A DNA stretch of 64,000 nucleotides from Astrocystis sublimbata. Lineage: Eukaryota; Ascomycota; Sordariomycetes; Xylariales; Xylariaceae. Below are positions 46,458 through 58,690 of this stretch, in pieces. Under the pieces are notes generated by a model. That model was not told the origin of the DNA, ran no database searches, and saw nothing but the letters and a program-made list of their open reading frames with translations. The translations under genes were made by a program, and so were the position numbers. Each line of letters opens with the position of its first letter. Within the stretch, counting starts at the first letter, position 1. The DNA is taken from positions 62,001 through 126,000 of the forward strand of contig JAJNNY010000007.1 in assembly GCA_022453515.1 (NCBI GenBank). Reading direction: 5' to 3'.

Positions 46458-47845
46458 CTAAAGTTGGGGGTTTTTCGAACCAGGGCCTAAGACTGAGATT
46501 GATATTTACTACGACTGATGTGTGTGTACAGCTCAATGTTGTCACATTATTCTGGGGGTTTGCACAGTGCACCCGATGCGAACTTGACTAAGTATACACT
46601 ATCGTATATATATATGTACGAAACGGCATAATTGACTCGACGTGACCCATCGGAGTTGGCACTCTTATGCTTCGATTGATATGAGCTTGCTATATATATC
46701 CATGACGGAAAGCACATCTTTTCCGCTTGTGGTAACATAGAGACACGTTGAAAAGTTGGGACAGCATTAATGGCATTACCAATGGTCCGATTGAAGCTGC
46801 CCATATGACAAACGAAGCAATTAAATAATTACATAACATAGGGAGACACTAGTTGCTGGTATGTAGTTCAACATTTTGAACCCATTAAAAGATTGTCTTG
46901 TAGTAGAAACATATCAACTCAATGGAATGGTTACCTGGAGCAGGTGGAAACAGGGGGGGTCGGGCCTGGCAAAACAAGAATTCGCCCGATCATTGCCCAT
47001 GACTACGTTGATATCACATCACAGCTCTCGCCTTTGACAGAAGACAATTATGATTGTTGACTATATCGATGACACTGTATGTTATTTTTTACACATTCTA
47101 TTCTGTTTTCAATGTATAGTCCACATTATCAGGGTCCACAACACAATAATGACTGTGGCCGTGAGCAGTGTCGCCGTAGTATTGATTGCGACACTCATAT
47201 TAAGTCGGTTTGCCTTGTTTCGGCCTCAAACTCAATGTCTCAACAAAGATCAGTTGAGCCATAGTCTGTACTAGATGGCCTATTGCTATCGTTTGTAGAT
47301 TTGCTGCATTGTCACCCCTGGCAGGAACTTCTGTCTTCCGAAAGCAACCAAGGGCTTTGTTCACGACGAAAGTGGCCCAACGCCCAAAGCGACAGGGTGT
47401 CCTAAAAAGTCAAATGCGACGGACACAGAAGAATAGAATGTGATCGTTCGTGGGTCAATTCTAGATGGTCAGTAAATGTTTTCGTAACGTAGAGCAACAT
47501 CCATTGTCCCTCACCCTTTGTCCAAGTGGAAGCCAACATCTCACTTCAGACTTCCATCTCTGCGTTGTAGACCAGGTAAGCTTCAGGGTCTCAGCTTTTA
47601 TTGATTGTGCAATTGTGCCTGAAAAGTTTTACTTGGACCTGACCTGTCTCATATCATCGGCTACCTATATTTCATCTAAAACGCGCCCCTGAGGCTTTAT
47701 TGCGCCGCTAGTTGCTATAGAGGAGTAGGAATGCGCCATCTCTCCTGAAATCTATCTCCTTCATAGATACAAGAAGCTTTACCAGGCTGCCTGAACATCA
47801 GAACGGGAACTCTGAACACAAACTTCGGCACGCACTACGCTGCAC
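46458..47845. other. Intergenic, no gene recognised
   Basis: AT-rich 3' flank of the sugar transporter and upstream region of the large hypothetical gene. The open frames are short and without features. Confidence 0.6.
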
Positions 47846-50800
47846 ATGGCGTTCTCAGCCGATATTGAAATGAATGACGCAATGGCAGATGACATGTTCT
47901 TAGCATTCGCTGATAGCGACCGCCAGGCTTTTGATTATGCAGACGAAAGACAACCTTGGGAGCAACCTTTCCCGGCATTTCAACAGGGTCGTGATTCTCG
48001 GGTAGAAGAAATCGAGAATGGCGATGAAGATCTCGATCTACTTGCTGATACTCCCTTTGGACGTACCTTGGAGAAAAGCAACGATGAACATCGCGGTATA
48101 AACCCAGTCGCCAGGGCTTCCTCTCGGAAATTCGCACCTTACGTTTCCGAACAAGGACGAAGGGATAACGAGGATGTCGGGGAAGGTCTTGACTTACTCT
48201 CCGCTCTCCAGAAACAAAATAAAAAAATTGTTTCTGAGAGACATAGCAGTGATCATGAGGACTTGGACCTACTTTCGGGTTTCCAAACACAGCCCAAGAA
48301 CCGCGTTACCGAAATTGAGGAAGAGGAGGAGGTGGGCAATGAAAAGGATGGAGATGCTCATGAGGAGCAAACCATCATGCGGCCCAAGAAACCTTTCATC
48401 AAAAGAGCTGATTACTTCGTCCGTCCGAAAGATGCGAAGTTTCAAGACATCGAGAATTACTTCTTCTCTCTGCTGCGCACCTCTGGTGTTTCAATCGACG
48501 ATATTCTTCAAGCCAATTTCGACGATCATGAGATTATTCTTATTACGCCCCAATCTAGCCCCCCTGACGTTATTGATTTCCAGCGTCGGAAAGCTCGCAG
48601 CTACTACGAGAATCTTGAGACAATCTTCAAGGAAGCAATCGATACCCTGGCTTTCAAGTTGACCTGCCTCTACTTTGGGTTTCCTGTGGAACCCTTACGT
48701 ATGGGAACGTTGCCGTTCGAGTTGCCCATAGATCCAGACCCGCTGGCATCGGATGAATTTGCAGACGATACTGATCCCTGGGCATTCTTGGACCAATATA
48801 CCCCCAAAGAAAACTGTAAGTTGCTGCTAAAGCTATATCGCGAGCCATTGCCTCTCACGAAGACGAGCTAAATACTACGCACTAGACACTCCCGGCATGA
48901 AGACTGTGAGCCTGCGCGGCGGTGGAGCCACCACTACTGCCACGAAAAAGAAAAGGACGAACAAGGTGTATAGAGAAACGGGAGACGCCATTAAAGTGAT
49001 GCCCATTAAGGGTAATGAGATGAATTGGGAATGGTTCGGTGATAGGGATGAATCTTCATCAGTCCACAGTTCCGACTTCACGGAAGTGACCGATACGGAT
49101 CAAGACACTTCGGACCCAGAGATTGAAGAGGACATCGGAGTGAAGGAAGAGGAACTCTCCATCACTGGCACCAGCATCCGGGCTCTACCCTCAGCTGTGC
49201 CATTACGGCTTTATGGCTGGCAGGGCGCTATGAACACGACCTTCCACTATCGTGACTTTGTGACCACCGCTGACAGGCTGATGAGTAACTGGTATCAGGA
49301 GGATTGGCCCATCTGCGTTGAGATCTGGCGCACATCGACCCTCAGATTCGTCGACAGCGCCGTTGGCAAGCTTCACCATGGCATGCACAACCCTCCCACT
49401 ACCGATCGGATTTGGAAAATGGTCGAAAAGCACCTGAGGGGAAGTGCTGGGCTCAATAATGTTTGCTTCATTCGAGCTGATGATGCGAGCGAGAACATAG
49501 ACAAGAGACGCCCCGGCGGGGCTCAACGTCCAGGAGGGTACGAGCCGCCGAGTACAGACCGGAGTATAGTCCGAATCAAGAACGCGACTACGAACGAGGT
49601 GGCATATATGAGAGTACCCCAGAAGCTTCGCCCGGAGCCCAAACCTCATCAGTTTAGCATGGAGTATATGCTTGCCATGGAAGTCCTGACTGTGCCCGGA
49701 CCGCCGCATGCCTGGATCCAATACCAGAACGGTTACATCGGCAACTGCTACCAGTATCTCGATCCGCCGGGCGGACTGTGGGGACAGGTGATTGACTCTC
49801 AGAGTGAATGGAGCGCACCCCCAGTCATCTCCTTTACCTTGAAACCCCTAGACAGCACTGTTATTCCGGTGATTATCCCCGGTGTTTTCACGTCAGTGAA
49901 GCTACCTGAGTTGAACAAGGCAGATCTTAAGGTGACCGGAACCACTTCAGATAGTGTCGGTTTGAGTAAACTGTATCAAAACGTTGAGTTGTCTTTGAGG
50001 AACGTCAATTTGGCGAGAGACTGCAGCGGCTTTGAAATTTGGTGCCCAGGCACCAATTTCAAGTACATCAAGGAACAGCCCACACGTATCGCGTTTTCCG
50101 GTCACATCACCAACATGGAAACGCTCAGTGAATGGCAGGGATTGTTGAGCTCTGGACATATGCCCACCGAATCGTTCGCACTCCTTGTGCGCCCAACTTA
50201 CAAAGCCTATCGTCTACGAAGATCTGACGGCAAAGCTCGAGGGGAGTTGCAACTCAACCAGTACGATCTTGGCCAGTTCAAGAAGTTTATACAGAACCAC
50301 ATAAATAGGGATTACAATGCCACGGACCCTTCGCAGGTCATCACCATTAGCGCTACCGACCAACTGTCGTTCCAGCCTGACCTCACCATCCACCACAACA
50401 CAACTGAACAACAGTGGGAGTGGATTCGTAGGAACATCATTGATCCCAACTTGATCATTTCGATCGACGACCTTGAAAACGAGTGGTGTGAGTATAGTTT
50501 AAGACCCCTATCGCTTGTGGCCACAGGTAAAATTGACAGCATGTTAGCGACCGCCAAGACATCACAATGGGGACCACGGCAAATAGCCCAGATTAACGTG
50601 GGTTCGATTCCAGAGGAACCAAAACCGAGCAAGCCAAGGAATAAGCCGCCTACGTCTAGAACGAGCAATGTTCCCCAGGGAGGCAATCATGCGGCTCCGC
50701 CCCCCGCGAAAGCTCTCAAAGTCAAGCAGAGGTCGTTCACGGGCCCGGACCCCCTCGCAACTGCATTACGAGGTACGAAAATGATGGAGGATGAGGTGGA

Positions 50801-52667
50801 GAGAATGCAGAAACTACGCGAGCGCACTTTCACCGATATGAACTCGATATTCACCAATCCACTGAAGCCGGTCATGCCCCTCCATGGAGCGCCCTTGGAG
50901 TCGATCATCAAGACGGGTCCTAGCATGCCCGGCGTGTCCATTGCCATGTTGACGCCGACAGAGGTGCTGCGGTTACAGCGCGAGGTTCACTCCCTACGCT
51001 CTGCACTGTTGGACCGGATTCGGGAATGTCCGTATATGGACTGCGACTATTACTTCGCGTACGGCGACGTAAAAGGCCTTGACAAGCATGTGCGAGAGGA
51101 GCACCCCGTGCTGCGCTGCTTCCTTTGCGACAAGGACCAGCATCTCCTTCCTTACTACAATACCAAGGCGATCAAGGAGCATTTCGGCGCGGAGCACCTT
51201 GATGACATCCTGAGGGCTTTTGGAAAGCCTGGAACCGAGGACACCAAGAAGAAACCTAAGAGAGAACCACTCCCAGAAAGGTTGTGCGAATACTACGACG
51301 AATGCGGTGTTGCCACTACGTACATGACCCGACTGCAGGTGAAGGAACATATGAGGGTTCAGCATAAGGACAAAGGAGAAGGAGACGGGAAGCATGGGTA
51401 TAAGCTCTCGAAGGGGCATATGACCAGCGGGAAGGTCAGGCCTTTCCCTGCAACCGTCGAGACGGTGCCTGAGTCGGACGCTCCGGCTCCAGTTCCACAT
51501 CCCACTTCGAATAGGGGGCCAGGGGCAACACACAAATCTTCGCGACCTGCAGCAACCAAGGAAAATCCGGAAAACCCCTCACTGTGGGATCACATGATTG
51601 AACAGCAACATGCAAAGTTGCGCGCCATGGGGATCGAGCCGACCCCGATGTACGCCCCCCAAACCGGACCTCTTGATGCGCCGACCACATTGCAACCCTC
51701 CGGTTCGGGCCCAGGCCGAAGCAGGAAGGCCCAGGAAGAGAAGAGGCAGAAGTGGGCGGATGAAGCTGCAGAGATAGCGAAGAAGGTGAGGACTCCCAAG
51801 AAGTGGGACATGTCTCCCAGGGCCGCCACATCCAAGTCGACCGTCAAGCGGAAGAAGCCCGTCGTAGACCCCCTGACGGAGCCTAACTTCGACTTCTGGG
51901 ACTCGTATAATGCAAACTGGGATGATGCCACGGAGGAAGAGAAGGACCGCTGGATCAAGAACGCCAGAATACGACACGCACAGGATGGACACACGCCACT
52001 CCCAGAGCCGAGCCCAGAAGAAGAGCGTCGGTACGCCGCCCTACGCAAGACCAACCCTAACCCGGGCACGGTGGAGGAGAACGCCAAGTTCATTCACGAG
52101 CGGATGGTGGAGTTTCGCGCCTTAGGTGGGAGCCCAGTACCACGGGTTCGGAATCTCCCAGCAAAGCCTGCACAGGCGCCGGCGCCGGCGACAGACCAAC
52201 CGGGGCGAAACCTTGCTGGAGCCGGAGCCGGAGCTGGAGCTGGAGCTGGGAAGGCAGCCGAAAAGAAGAAGACGAAGACAGCGACGAAGAAGCGCAAGCG
52301 CAGACCCGACGCGTTAGACATCTCGGAGTCGGGCTCCGAGCCCTATGAGTACTCGGAGCGCAGTGCCGTGGAGGACCCGCCGGCGAACCTGGCCCCCGAT
52401 GCGCCGCCGTCGTCGTCGTCAACGCCCATCTCCAAGAAGGCGCGTATCACTACTGCTACTGGCGGGGGTGGTGACGCGGGAAGACCATCGCTCGAGGCGC
52501 GAGCGGCGGCTTGGGAGGGCCCTGCCTCCATCTCGTCGGACTCGTCGGACACACCTTTGTCGGCTGACGGGTTGGAGAACTCGGATGACAGTGACTTCGT
52601 CTTCGGCGAAGAGGCTATCCAAAGGCAGCTACAGGAACGAAGGGAGCGACAGGACCAGGCCCAGTAG
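47846..52667 (+). CDS. Large hypothetical nuclear protein, DLDLL repeats and C2H2-like fingers
   Basis: I do not recognise this 1583-residue protein. Exons are 47846..48815 and 48886..52667; the 70-bp intron (GTAAGT donor, GCTAAAT branch, CACTAG acceptor, phase 1) joins KEN to YTPGMKTVSLRGG, so the two long frames are one gene. Residues 1-320 are acidic, with three spaced repeats DEDLDLLADT, GEGLDLLSAL and HEDLDLLSGF. A central part (about 370-900) looks globular (PLRLYGWQGAM, WPICVEIWRTSTLRF). Three Cys/His pairs follow at about 1037-1150: CPYMDC with KHVREEH, CFLC with EHFGAEH, and CEYYDEC with EHMRVQH, each spaced like a zinc finger. The C-terminal 400 residues are disordered and charged, with a basic KKRKRRP nuclear signal and an Ala-Gly repeat. 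A chromatin or transcription role is inferred only. Confidence 0.85.
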
Positions 52668-53629
52668 AAGTTGAGAAAGGATGGAGTTGGGGACTGTACG
52701 TGTATGACCAGAGAGGGCCTCGGTGAGATGGAAAACGGGACGGCGGCGAATGTCGATTGGATTGGATTGGACTGGATTGATTGTTGTTTGATGCGAGATG
52801 ATTCGACGTATCTGGGTGGACAGTGTATTGTTTAGGTATTTTCCCGTAGTGCATCTCATTCTGTTCTGTTGATCTTTTTGATCTGTGACTTGCCTGCGTC
52901 ACAAAGGTCCGAGACGCAAATGACATGTCATCTACAGTACCCGGGTATTCGTCATGGTGAGCAAGACTAAAGACAGTAATAGGAATAACTCTTTTGGTGT
53001 CTCATGAAATATAAATGATTCCAGACATCGGGTAGCTAGGTAGGTCATCTAATGTAAACAACTGTTCCTTCTCTCTACTTGACGGCAGTCATTCCGGCCA
53101 GTTTTCCGATCATTTGCGCATGCACCAATCATATGAATAGATAAGTAGCAATACATCTTCTTGAAAGACTAAGACATGCGTTAGCATTTTGCTCTGCTTC
53201 CATATTGTAAACTGAACGCCCCATCCATATGATACCTATCGTCACTATTTCTAAATGGCAGTCTTATACCATCAAATCTACCACCCCCCGACCATGCTAG
53301 ACCCACGCATTCGGGTATAAGGCAAACATTATAACTTCCTCGTCCGTGGTATCATCGTGGGGAATAGGGTCATCCACTTGTCCCTCCCTCTCCCTATACC
53401 TCCGGCCCCTCTATCACACAAGTACACTGTCTGTCTGCTTGAAGCTGTTGGAATAGAGTTGTTGTGGTGCCGGTAAAGGGATTGCATGATACTCTGTAGC
53501 TCGTCGCAGATAATTAATGGGTAAGGTCTGGCCGACGCAGCATCGAGAAACATGACACAATGCCGACGGGCTCTTATGTGTGTATCAACACCTGAAGGCC
53601 CCAGGTCTCGCGACACTGGCGATAAAAAA
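52668..53629. other. Intergenic, convergent 3' flanks
   Basis: Sequence between the stop codons of the large hypothetical gene and CET1. It is AT-rich, with a GGATTGGATTGGACTGGATTG short repeat near 52760 and a CTAGGTAGGT word at 53037. No gene is seen. Confidence 0.6.
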
Positions 53630-55244
53630 TTACATCGAAGGTTGCGGGCATCTTTTCGCGAGCACCCGCATATTATCCACAAACCCGTCGACCAAGTCCG
53701 CGTACCGATTCGGCTCGTTCCTCATGAGAAGATGGCCATGTTTATACAAGGCATTCGCGTCCAGCTCGACCTCGAGCTCGTGCTCCTTGCTCGTCCCCGT
53801 CGGTCCGTGCGCACCGCCCTGCATTTCCTGTGTGACTTGCGTTAGGTCGATCTGGTAGTACCCGTGTGTATAGCTGAGCCTGTCCTTGTTTCGATCCGGT
53901 TGTCTATCCTTATTGGATATCTGGCTACCCTCAATCTCCTCCGCAGGGCCGTCCCAGTCCCATTCTATGTTGATGCTGATGCGGCAGTCGAGCGGGAGGT
54001 GTGCCATGTGGATGTGGAGGTCGGCCACGCGGGCCTTGACAATCTTGGCGAGCACCTGTCCTGACTTCTGGTCGTACGTGACGCGGGCTTTGAGGGGCGC
54101 ATGCGAGGAGCTCTGAGCATTGAGCAGGCTGGCGACCGAAGGGGGCAGTCTCTGCCGAAGCTGGGCCGGGAGCTCGTAGAATCGGTCTGTCTGCCGGCGA
54201 TGCACGTATTGCACCTTCACTCGGGGTCCCGCGGCAGGATTGCGTGGTTGTAGCGAGGCTTTGACCTGGGCGTTCAGATACTCATTGAGCTCTCGATGCT
54301 GGTTCTATAGGGTACGCATATTAGTACAGACATCGACGTGGAAGGACCGGAGGTTGGCGACGTCGATGCGAATGCACGAACAACTAAGGAACCGCTGTGG
54401 AATAGAGATGAAATGCCTGTCACGTACCTCGGTCATGGAACTCCGAAATGCTATCCTCATGCGCTCGGATAGTACACATTCTCCGGCATGTAGCCCCAGT
54501 TCTACACGATCATTGGTGTTCTTGTCGATAATCGTCCCGAGCTTGGCCTCAATCTCAAACTGTGCACCACGGGCTTGCAACTCGGGTAGGTTCGGGCCCT
54601 GTAGGACATTGAAGACGAAGAAGTCGGCGACGGAGCGAGAGACGACATCGATAGGCTTCGAGGCCTCGATAGAAGGCTCCCAAGGGAACGGCTGCCCCCC
54701 GAATGTGGACGTGTCCTGGGCCGCGGTTGGGTTGGGCTCCTCTCTAGGCTGAGTGACGGACCGTGCTGTTTCGGGGGACGTATGACGAGACGGGTGCTCT
54801 GCGCGGCTTGTTGGGCCGGCATTGCGCTGCGCGCCGTTGACAACGGCTGCCGAGCTGGGTGGCGCGGGCCCATGTTGCTTAATGGAGAAGTTGCGGCTTG
54901 CTGCAAGTGCGCGCTTACGGCCACCCTGGGCGAAGATCGGAGGGTCGTTGTGTGTGACACGGCGTTTCTTTCTGGACATGGTGGGCGAAATGGACGGCGT
55001 GGACGTGGCTTGAGGTTGCGGTTGCGGTTGCGGAGGAAGGGCGGCGTGGTTTCCGTTCATTTGGGGCGGAGGCGGTGGCTGGCGTTGGTTCTCCACCTCG
55101 TCGGGTCGCAGATCTCGGTCTTCCATCTTACGCTTGGCAGGGGTTGTCGCGTCGCGCTGTGGCTCCATGTTGGCCACAGAACCCAGGGTCGGGTGATGCG
55201 GTAGACGGGGTTGGGAGGGCGATGGGTTATGTTGTTGTTTTTGT

Positions 55245-55276
<32 letters not shown>

Positions 55277-56599
55277 ATGCTCGTGGGAAGTCGGCTGGCC
55301 AGTGGTACTGGGAAGGGAAGGCACACGTGTCTTTGGTGAGACACTGACGCTTCTTTCACGCTCGCCGTGGGATTGTTGCGACTGCGATCTTCTTTGAGAC
55401 TCAGTCACTCCGTCATACGCACTGTGCACACTTGGCATCCGGGGTATGGAGGCCGGCGGTGGGGGTGGCGGAGACGTCTTGATGGCTTGCTGCTGGTAAG
55501 GCGTCGTCGCAGTAGACGAGAAGCGCTGCTGGTACGGGCTGGAAGGCTGCTGGTGTTGCGGATAGCTCGCAGCGGGCGACTGCCGAGGTGCCACAAACGA
55601 CCCTCGCGGCGTGGCAGGCTGCGGCGACTGATGCTGATGCTGAGGCTGTTGTTGTTGGTGATACTGCTGTTGGTCGAGGTGGGCGGGAGGAGGATGATGT
55701 GTGGCAACGGGGCTGCCTTGGGCGTACGGAGGCGGGTAAGGTGGGTGCTGGCTGTGCGCAGAGGTTGGTGTTGGCGTCGAGTGAATTGACAGCGACCGCT
55801 GATGTAGATACTGGTGGCTGCCACCGGGGGTGCCAACAGGCGGTGTCTGCGGCACCGGTTGTTGCTGCTGCTGCTGGTGATGGTGGTGTGGCGGCGGAGG
55901 CGGCGGCGGTCGTGGTTGTTGATGGGTTTGTTGTTGTTGTGTCTGTGGATAGGAAATGGACCCGTGGGGGCCGGCTCCGGGCTGGGAAGAATAGCTGTCG
56001 CGCGAGTAGCTAGCAGGGCCGTACTGGTGGCGCTGTACAGGACTGGCGGGTGGTTGCTGGGTGGGCGGAAAGGGATAGCCGTTGCTACCAATGCCGGCAG
56101 AGGAGGTGGGCGTGTGGCGGTAGGGAGAGGCCCCAGACAAAGAAGCGCTACCGGGGGATCGTAGATCATGGGGTGGCAGTGGCTGGAGCGGGGGCACGGA
56201 CGGTCGCCCAGGGAAGGGGCCCGGGCCGCCAGGCGAAGAGTGATGGTAGCTCGTGGGCGAGGCGTAGGGCGCGGAGCCAGATGCAGGCCCGGCGGTGGTT
56301 GGAGGCTGGTTCGGGTGATTGGGGTGGCTCGCGTGGCCCGGCGGTGGGTATTCGCGTGGCTGGGAGACGGGCGACGCGTGCGTCGAATGGCTGTAGTCGC
56401 GGAACGAGGGCGGCATCGGTGGCCCTGACTGGACCGGTGTCCCTGGCGTGGGCGGGCCGGGAGCTGCCATGATAACGGCGGCAGACGAGGTTGATATTGT
56501 CGGGGGTTGCGGCGGCAGAGGGGGAGGCGGATGGCCCGTCTTCGCTCCATCACGAGCGGCGCCTCCTCCATCGGCGTTGAGCATGCCACGTAAATCCAT
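53630..56599 (-). CDS. cet1: mRNA cap 5'-triphosphatase, Cet1 family (capping enzyme beta subunit)
   Basis: The fungal metal-dependent RNA triphosphatase (triphosphate tunnel metalloenzyme fold) that removes the gamma-phosphate of nascent pre-mRNA as the first capping step. The minus-strand exons are 56599..54428 and 54304..53630, 948 residues; the 123-bp intron is phase 0 and joins SSMTE to NQHRELNEYL. About 640 N-terminal residues are disordered and rich in Pro, Gln, Ser and His, with a polyQ tract. The start MDLRGMLN is usual for the family. The tunnel domain has the first metal motif FEIEAKLG (about 678-685), then RRQTDRFYEL, ARVTYDQKSG, HLPLDCRISINIE, and the second metal motif HELEVELDA (about 892-900) near the C-terminus. 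This enzyme type is unrelated to the animal capping phosphatase. Confidence 0.94.
55230..55276. repeat. CAG/CAA trinucleotide repeat encoding polyglutamine in CET1
   Basis: A run of TTG and CTG triplets on the plus strand, that is CAA/CAG on the coding strand, gives about 11 consecutive Gln followed by Lys-Gln-Gln-His. It lies in the disordered N-terminus, far from the catalytic domain, and is likely length-polymorphic. Confidence 0.85.
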
Positions 56600-58690
56600 C
56601 TCGTCAAAGTGTGTTTCCTTGCTTGCGGCAGGTGAAGGGAGCGACAGCGACAGCGCGACAGCTGTCGTGATGGGGTCAGTCGCACAGGATGAAGGGCGTG
56701 GGTGATGCGACCAAGCGCTCCTGTCTCGTCGCTGCTTCGCGGCTTGCTTCCTTGGCAGCAGCAGTGGCGGCCGGCTTGTACGTCTGTATCTGCGCTTGCT
56801 TCGATGGAGATGGGGATGGAGATGGAACTCGCTTCGTCTTCCAGACGCCTTGTCTGGTGTTGCACTGGTAACGTGATGCTCTCTGCTGTGGACACATTAC
56901 ATTCAGGTGCTGCTGCTCATTGCCCGTATCAGACCAAGTCGAAATGCAAGGCACTGTGGACGGACGCGTAGGGCGGCGATATCGAAGTGGGTTGATAGGG
57001 AATCGATGATGTGTGAGATGTGTCGTCGAGGCGTCGATGTGGGCAGAGCAGAGGCTGGCGCAAAGATGGCGGCGGCGATGGCTGGTCGGGCTGCGTTGTA
57101 GTCTCTCTATTGTCCAATCAAGTCCATTGTCGGGGCCGATGACAATACAGCCCGCCAGCTCCGAGTGCACAATGCACACAGCTCGATTGGTGCGACCGAC
57201 GCGATGGACTGCAGATGATGCGATTGCTTCAATGCATGCGGGACAGCATATCGCAACGTGAAGATGCGAGCGAAGGTGGGCCAGGCGACAGGCAGGGCAG
57301 GCAGACGTCGAAAAAAGCTATGGTTAGTTAGTTAGGTGCTCGATGCGCCGAGTGATGCGTGCTCGATGCGCGTGTGCCAGCGAGAGCAATAGTGGTCGTG
57401 GACTGCTTCTCAACAGCTGCGGTCCCGATTCCAGGGAGGTGATTAGCGGTGGTGCGGTGGTGGTGTGCGACTACGCGGTCGGGTGCGGCTGCGGACCTGT
57501 ACTTATCGTCGGCTTGCGGGATGCGCGAGTCGAGTTGTAATCGCAAGTAAAGTGGGTGCTGGACGATGGGGACACTTCGGCGAGACGATGCGGTGTTGAT
57601 GCGGTGCCATGCGACACGACGGGGGCGCTGGGCCCTGGCCGCTGGCTGCCAAACGGCGGGCCTCAGCTTCTTGTACCGCCCTCGCTGAGGCTGTGCTGGG
57701 GAAATGAGCAGGTTTGGGGCTGCCCCAGTACACGCTGTCGAGGTAGCTCCCTTCGACGGAAGGGTGCTAGGGTACTAGACTGAGGGGTACTGCCCACGGC
57801 AGAGCGAATCGTACAGGTTTTGGATTAGCCTCAGGTAGGCATCCTACATAGGTTTGGTTTGCAATAATGCTTTTCTTGTTAGCCACTATACCTTGTATTC
57901 ATTTATACCCATAATGCCTGAGTAGATGTACTAGGTAATGTCTTAATGCTCTAATCTGATGATGGATTTGACTTGATAGCATTGATACCTAGGTACTATT
58001 ACTAAAGTCTGACGACCAGTCCCAGGTTTGAAGATGCAGGTAACAAATAGACAGACTGTCGAGGCCTGTGTGCCCTGGAGTAGGTATCGACTAGTCAACC
58101 TTGGAGCTATAGTCCGGCACGTGACTGGGATTGGACTGCGGCAGAGCTTGAGGGTTGAACTACCTACCTGAGTCTAGGTAGGCGGCAACGACAATACGTA
58201 GGCCTGTTTGAAGAAGACCCCACCTGCCGTTACTTACTTCATCCACCCAAGGCATCCAGGCTCGCCAGGCACTTGGGCAACTGCTAGTGCCCTTGTACCT
58301 AATGTACTTACCGTAGCTAAATACCTAAGTGAGCACCTGAGCTAGGCGGATAGCTATGTACATGCGGCTTCGTGAGTACACACCCACCACCAGCATGATG
58401 TGGTAATGCACCTACAGCTCCGGCGTCCGTCTCCTTCCACCCTTCCAGTTCATTCGTCAACATCCGCCTCGTCTGCATCGTCTCCATCGTCTGCCTCATC
58501 TCTCCCTCTCCCTCTCTTCCCACCCCAAGCACCAGGCATACAGGTACCTCTACACATCGACTTACATATCAGCCGGTGCCATTCGAGCTCGACCTCACGC
58601 AGTGCCATTCTAACAACCAACATCGTCACCGTCATCACCACATACATCTAGATTCCACCCGGCGTCAGCGCTCGCGCGCACAATCCCGCC
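56600..58690. other. Divergent promoter region, CET1 and RPN2
   Basis: There are 2.1 kb without a supported gene. The CET1 side (56600-57550) is GC-rich with GATG/CGATGCG-like low complexity. The RPN2 side is AT-richer, with several TACCTA/TAGGTA palindromic words (57986-57995, 58161-58182, 58288-58328), and ends in a CT-rich leader (58430-58530). Confidence 0.55.

Noticed and set aside
46470..46490. A B-box-like GGTTCGAA word on the minus strand
   Set aside because: No A box or cloverleaf is found at the right distance.
55405..56895. A 496-codon frame overlapping CET1 on the same strand in another register
   Set aside because: It comes from repetitive Pro/Gln-coding sequence; it has no domain, and the CET1 frame runs continuously into the conserved catalytic domain.
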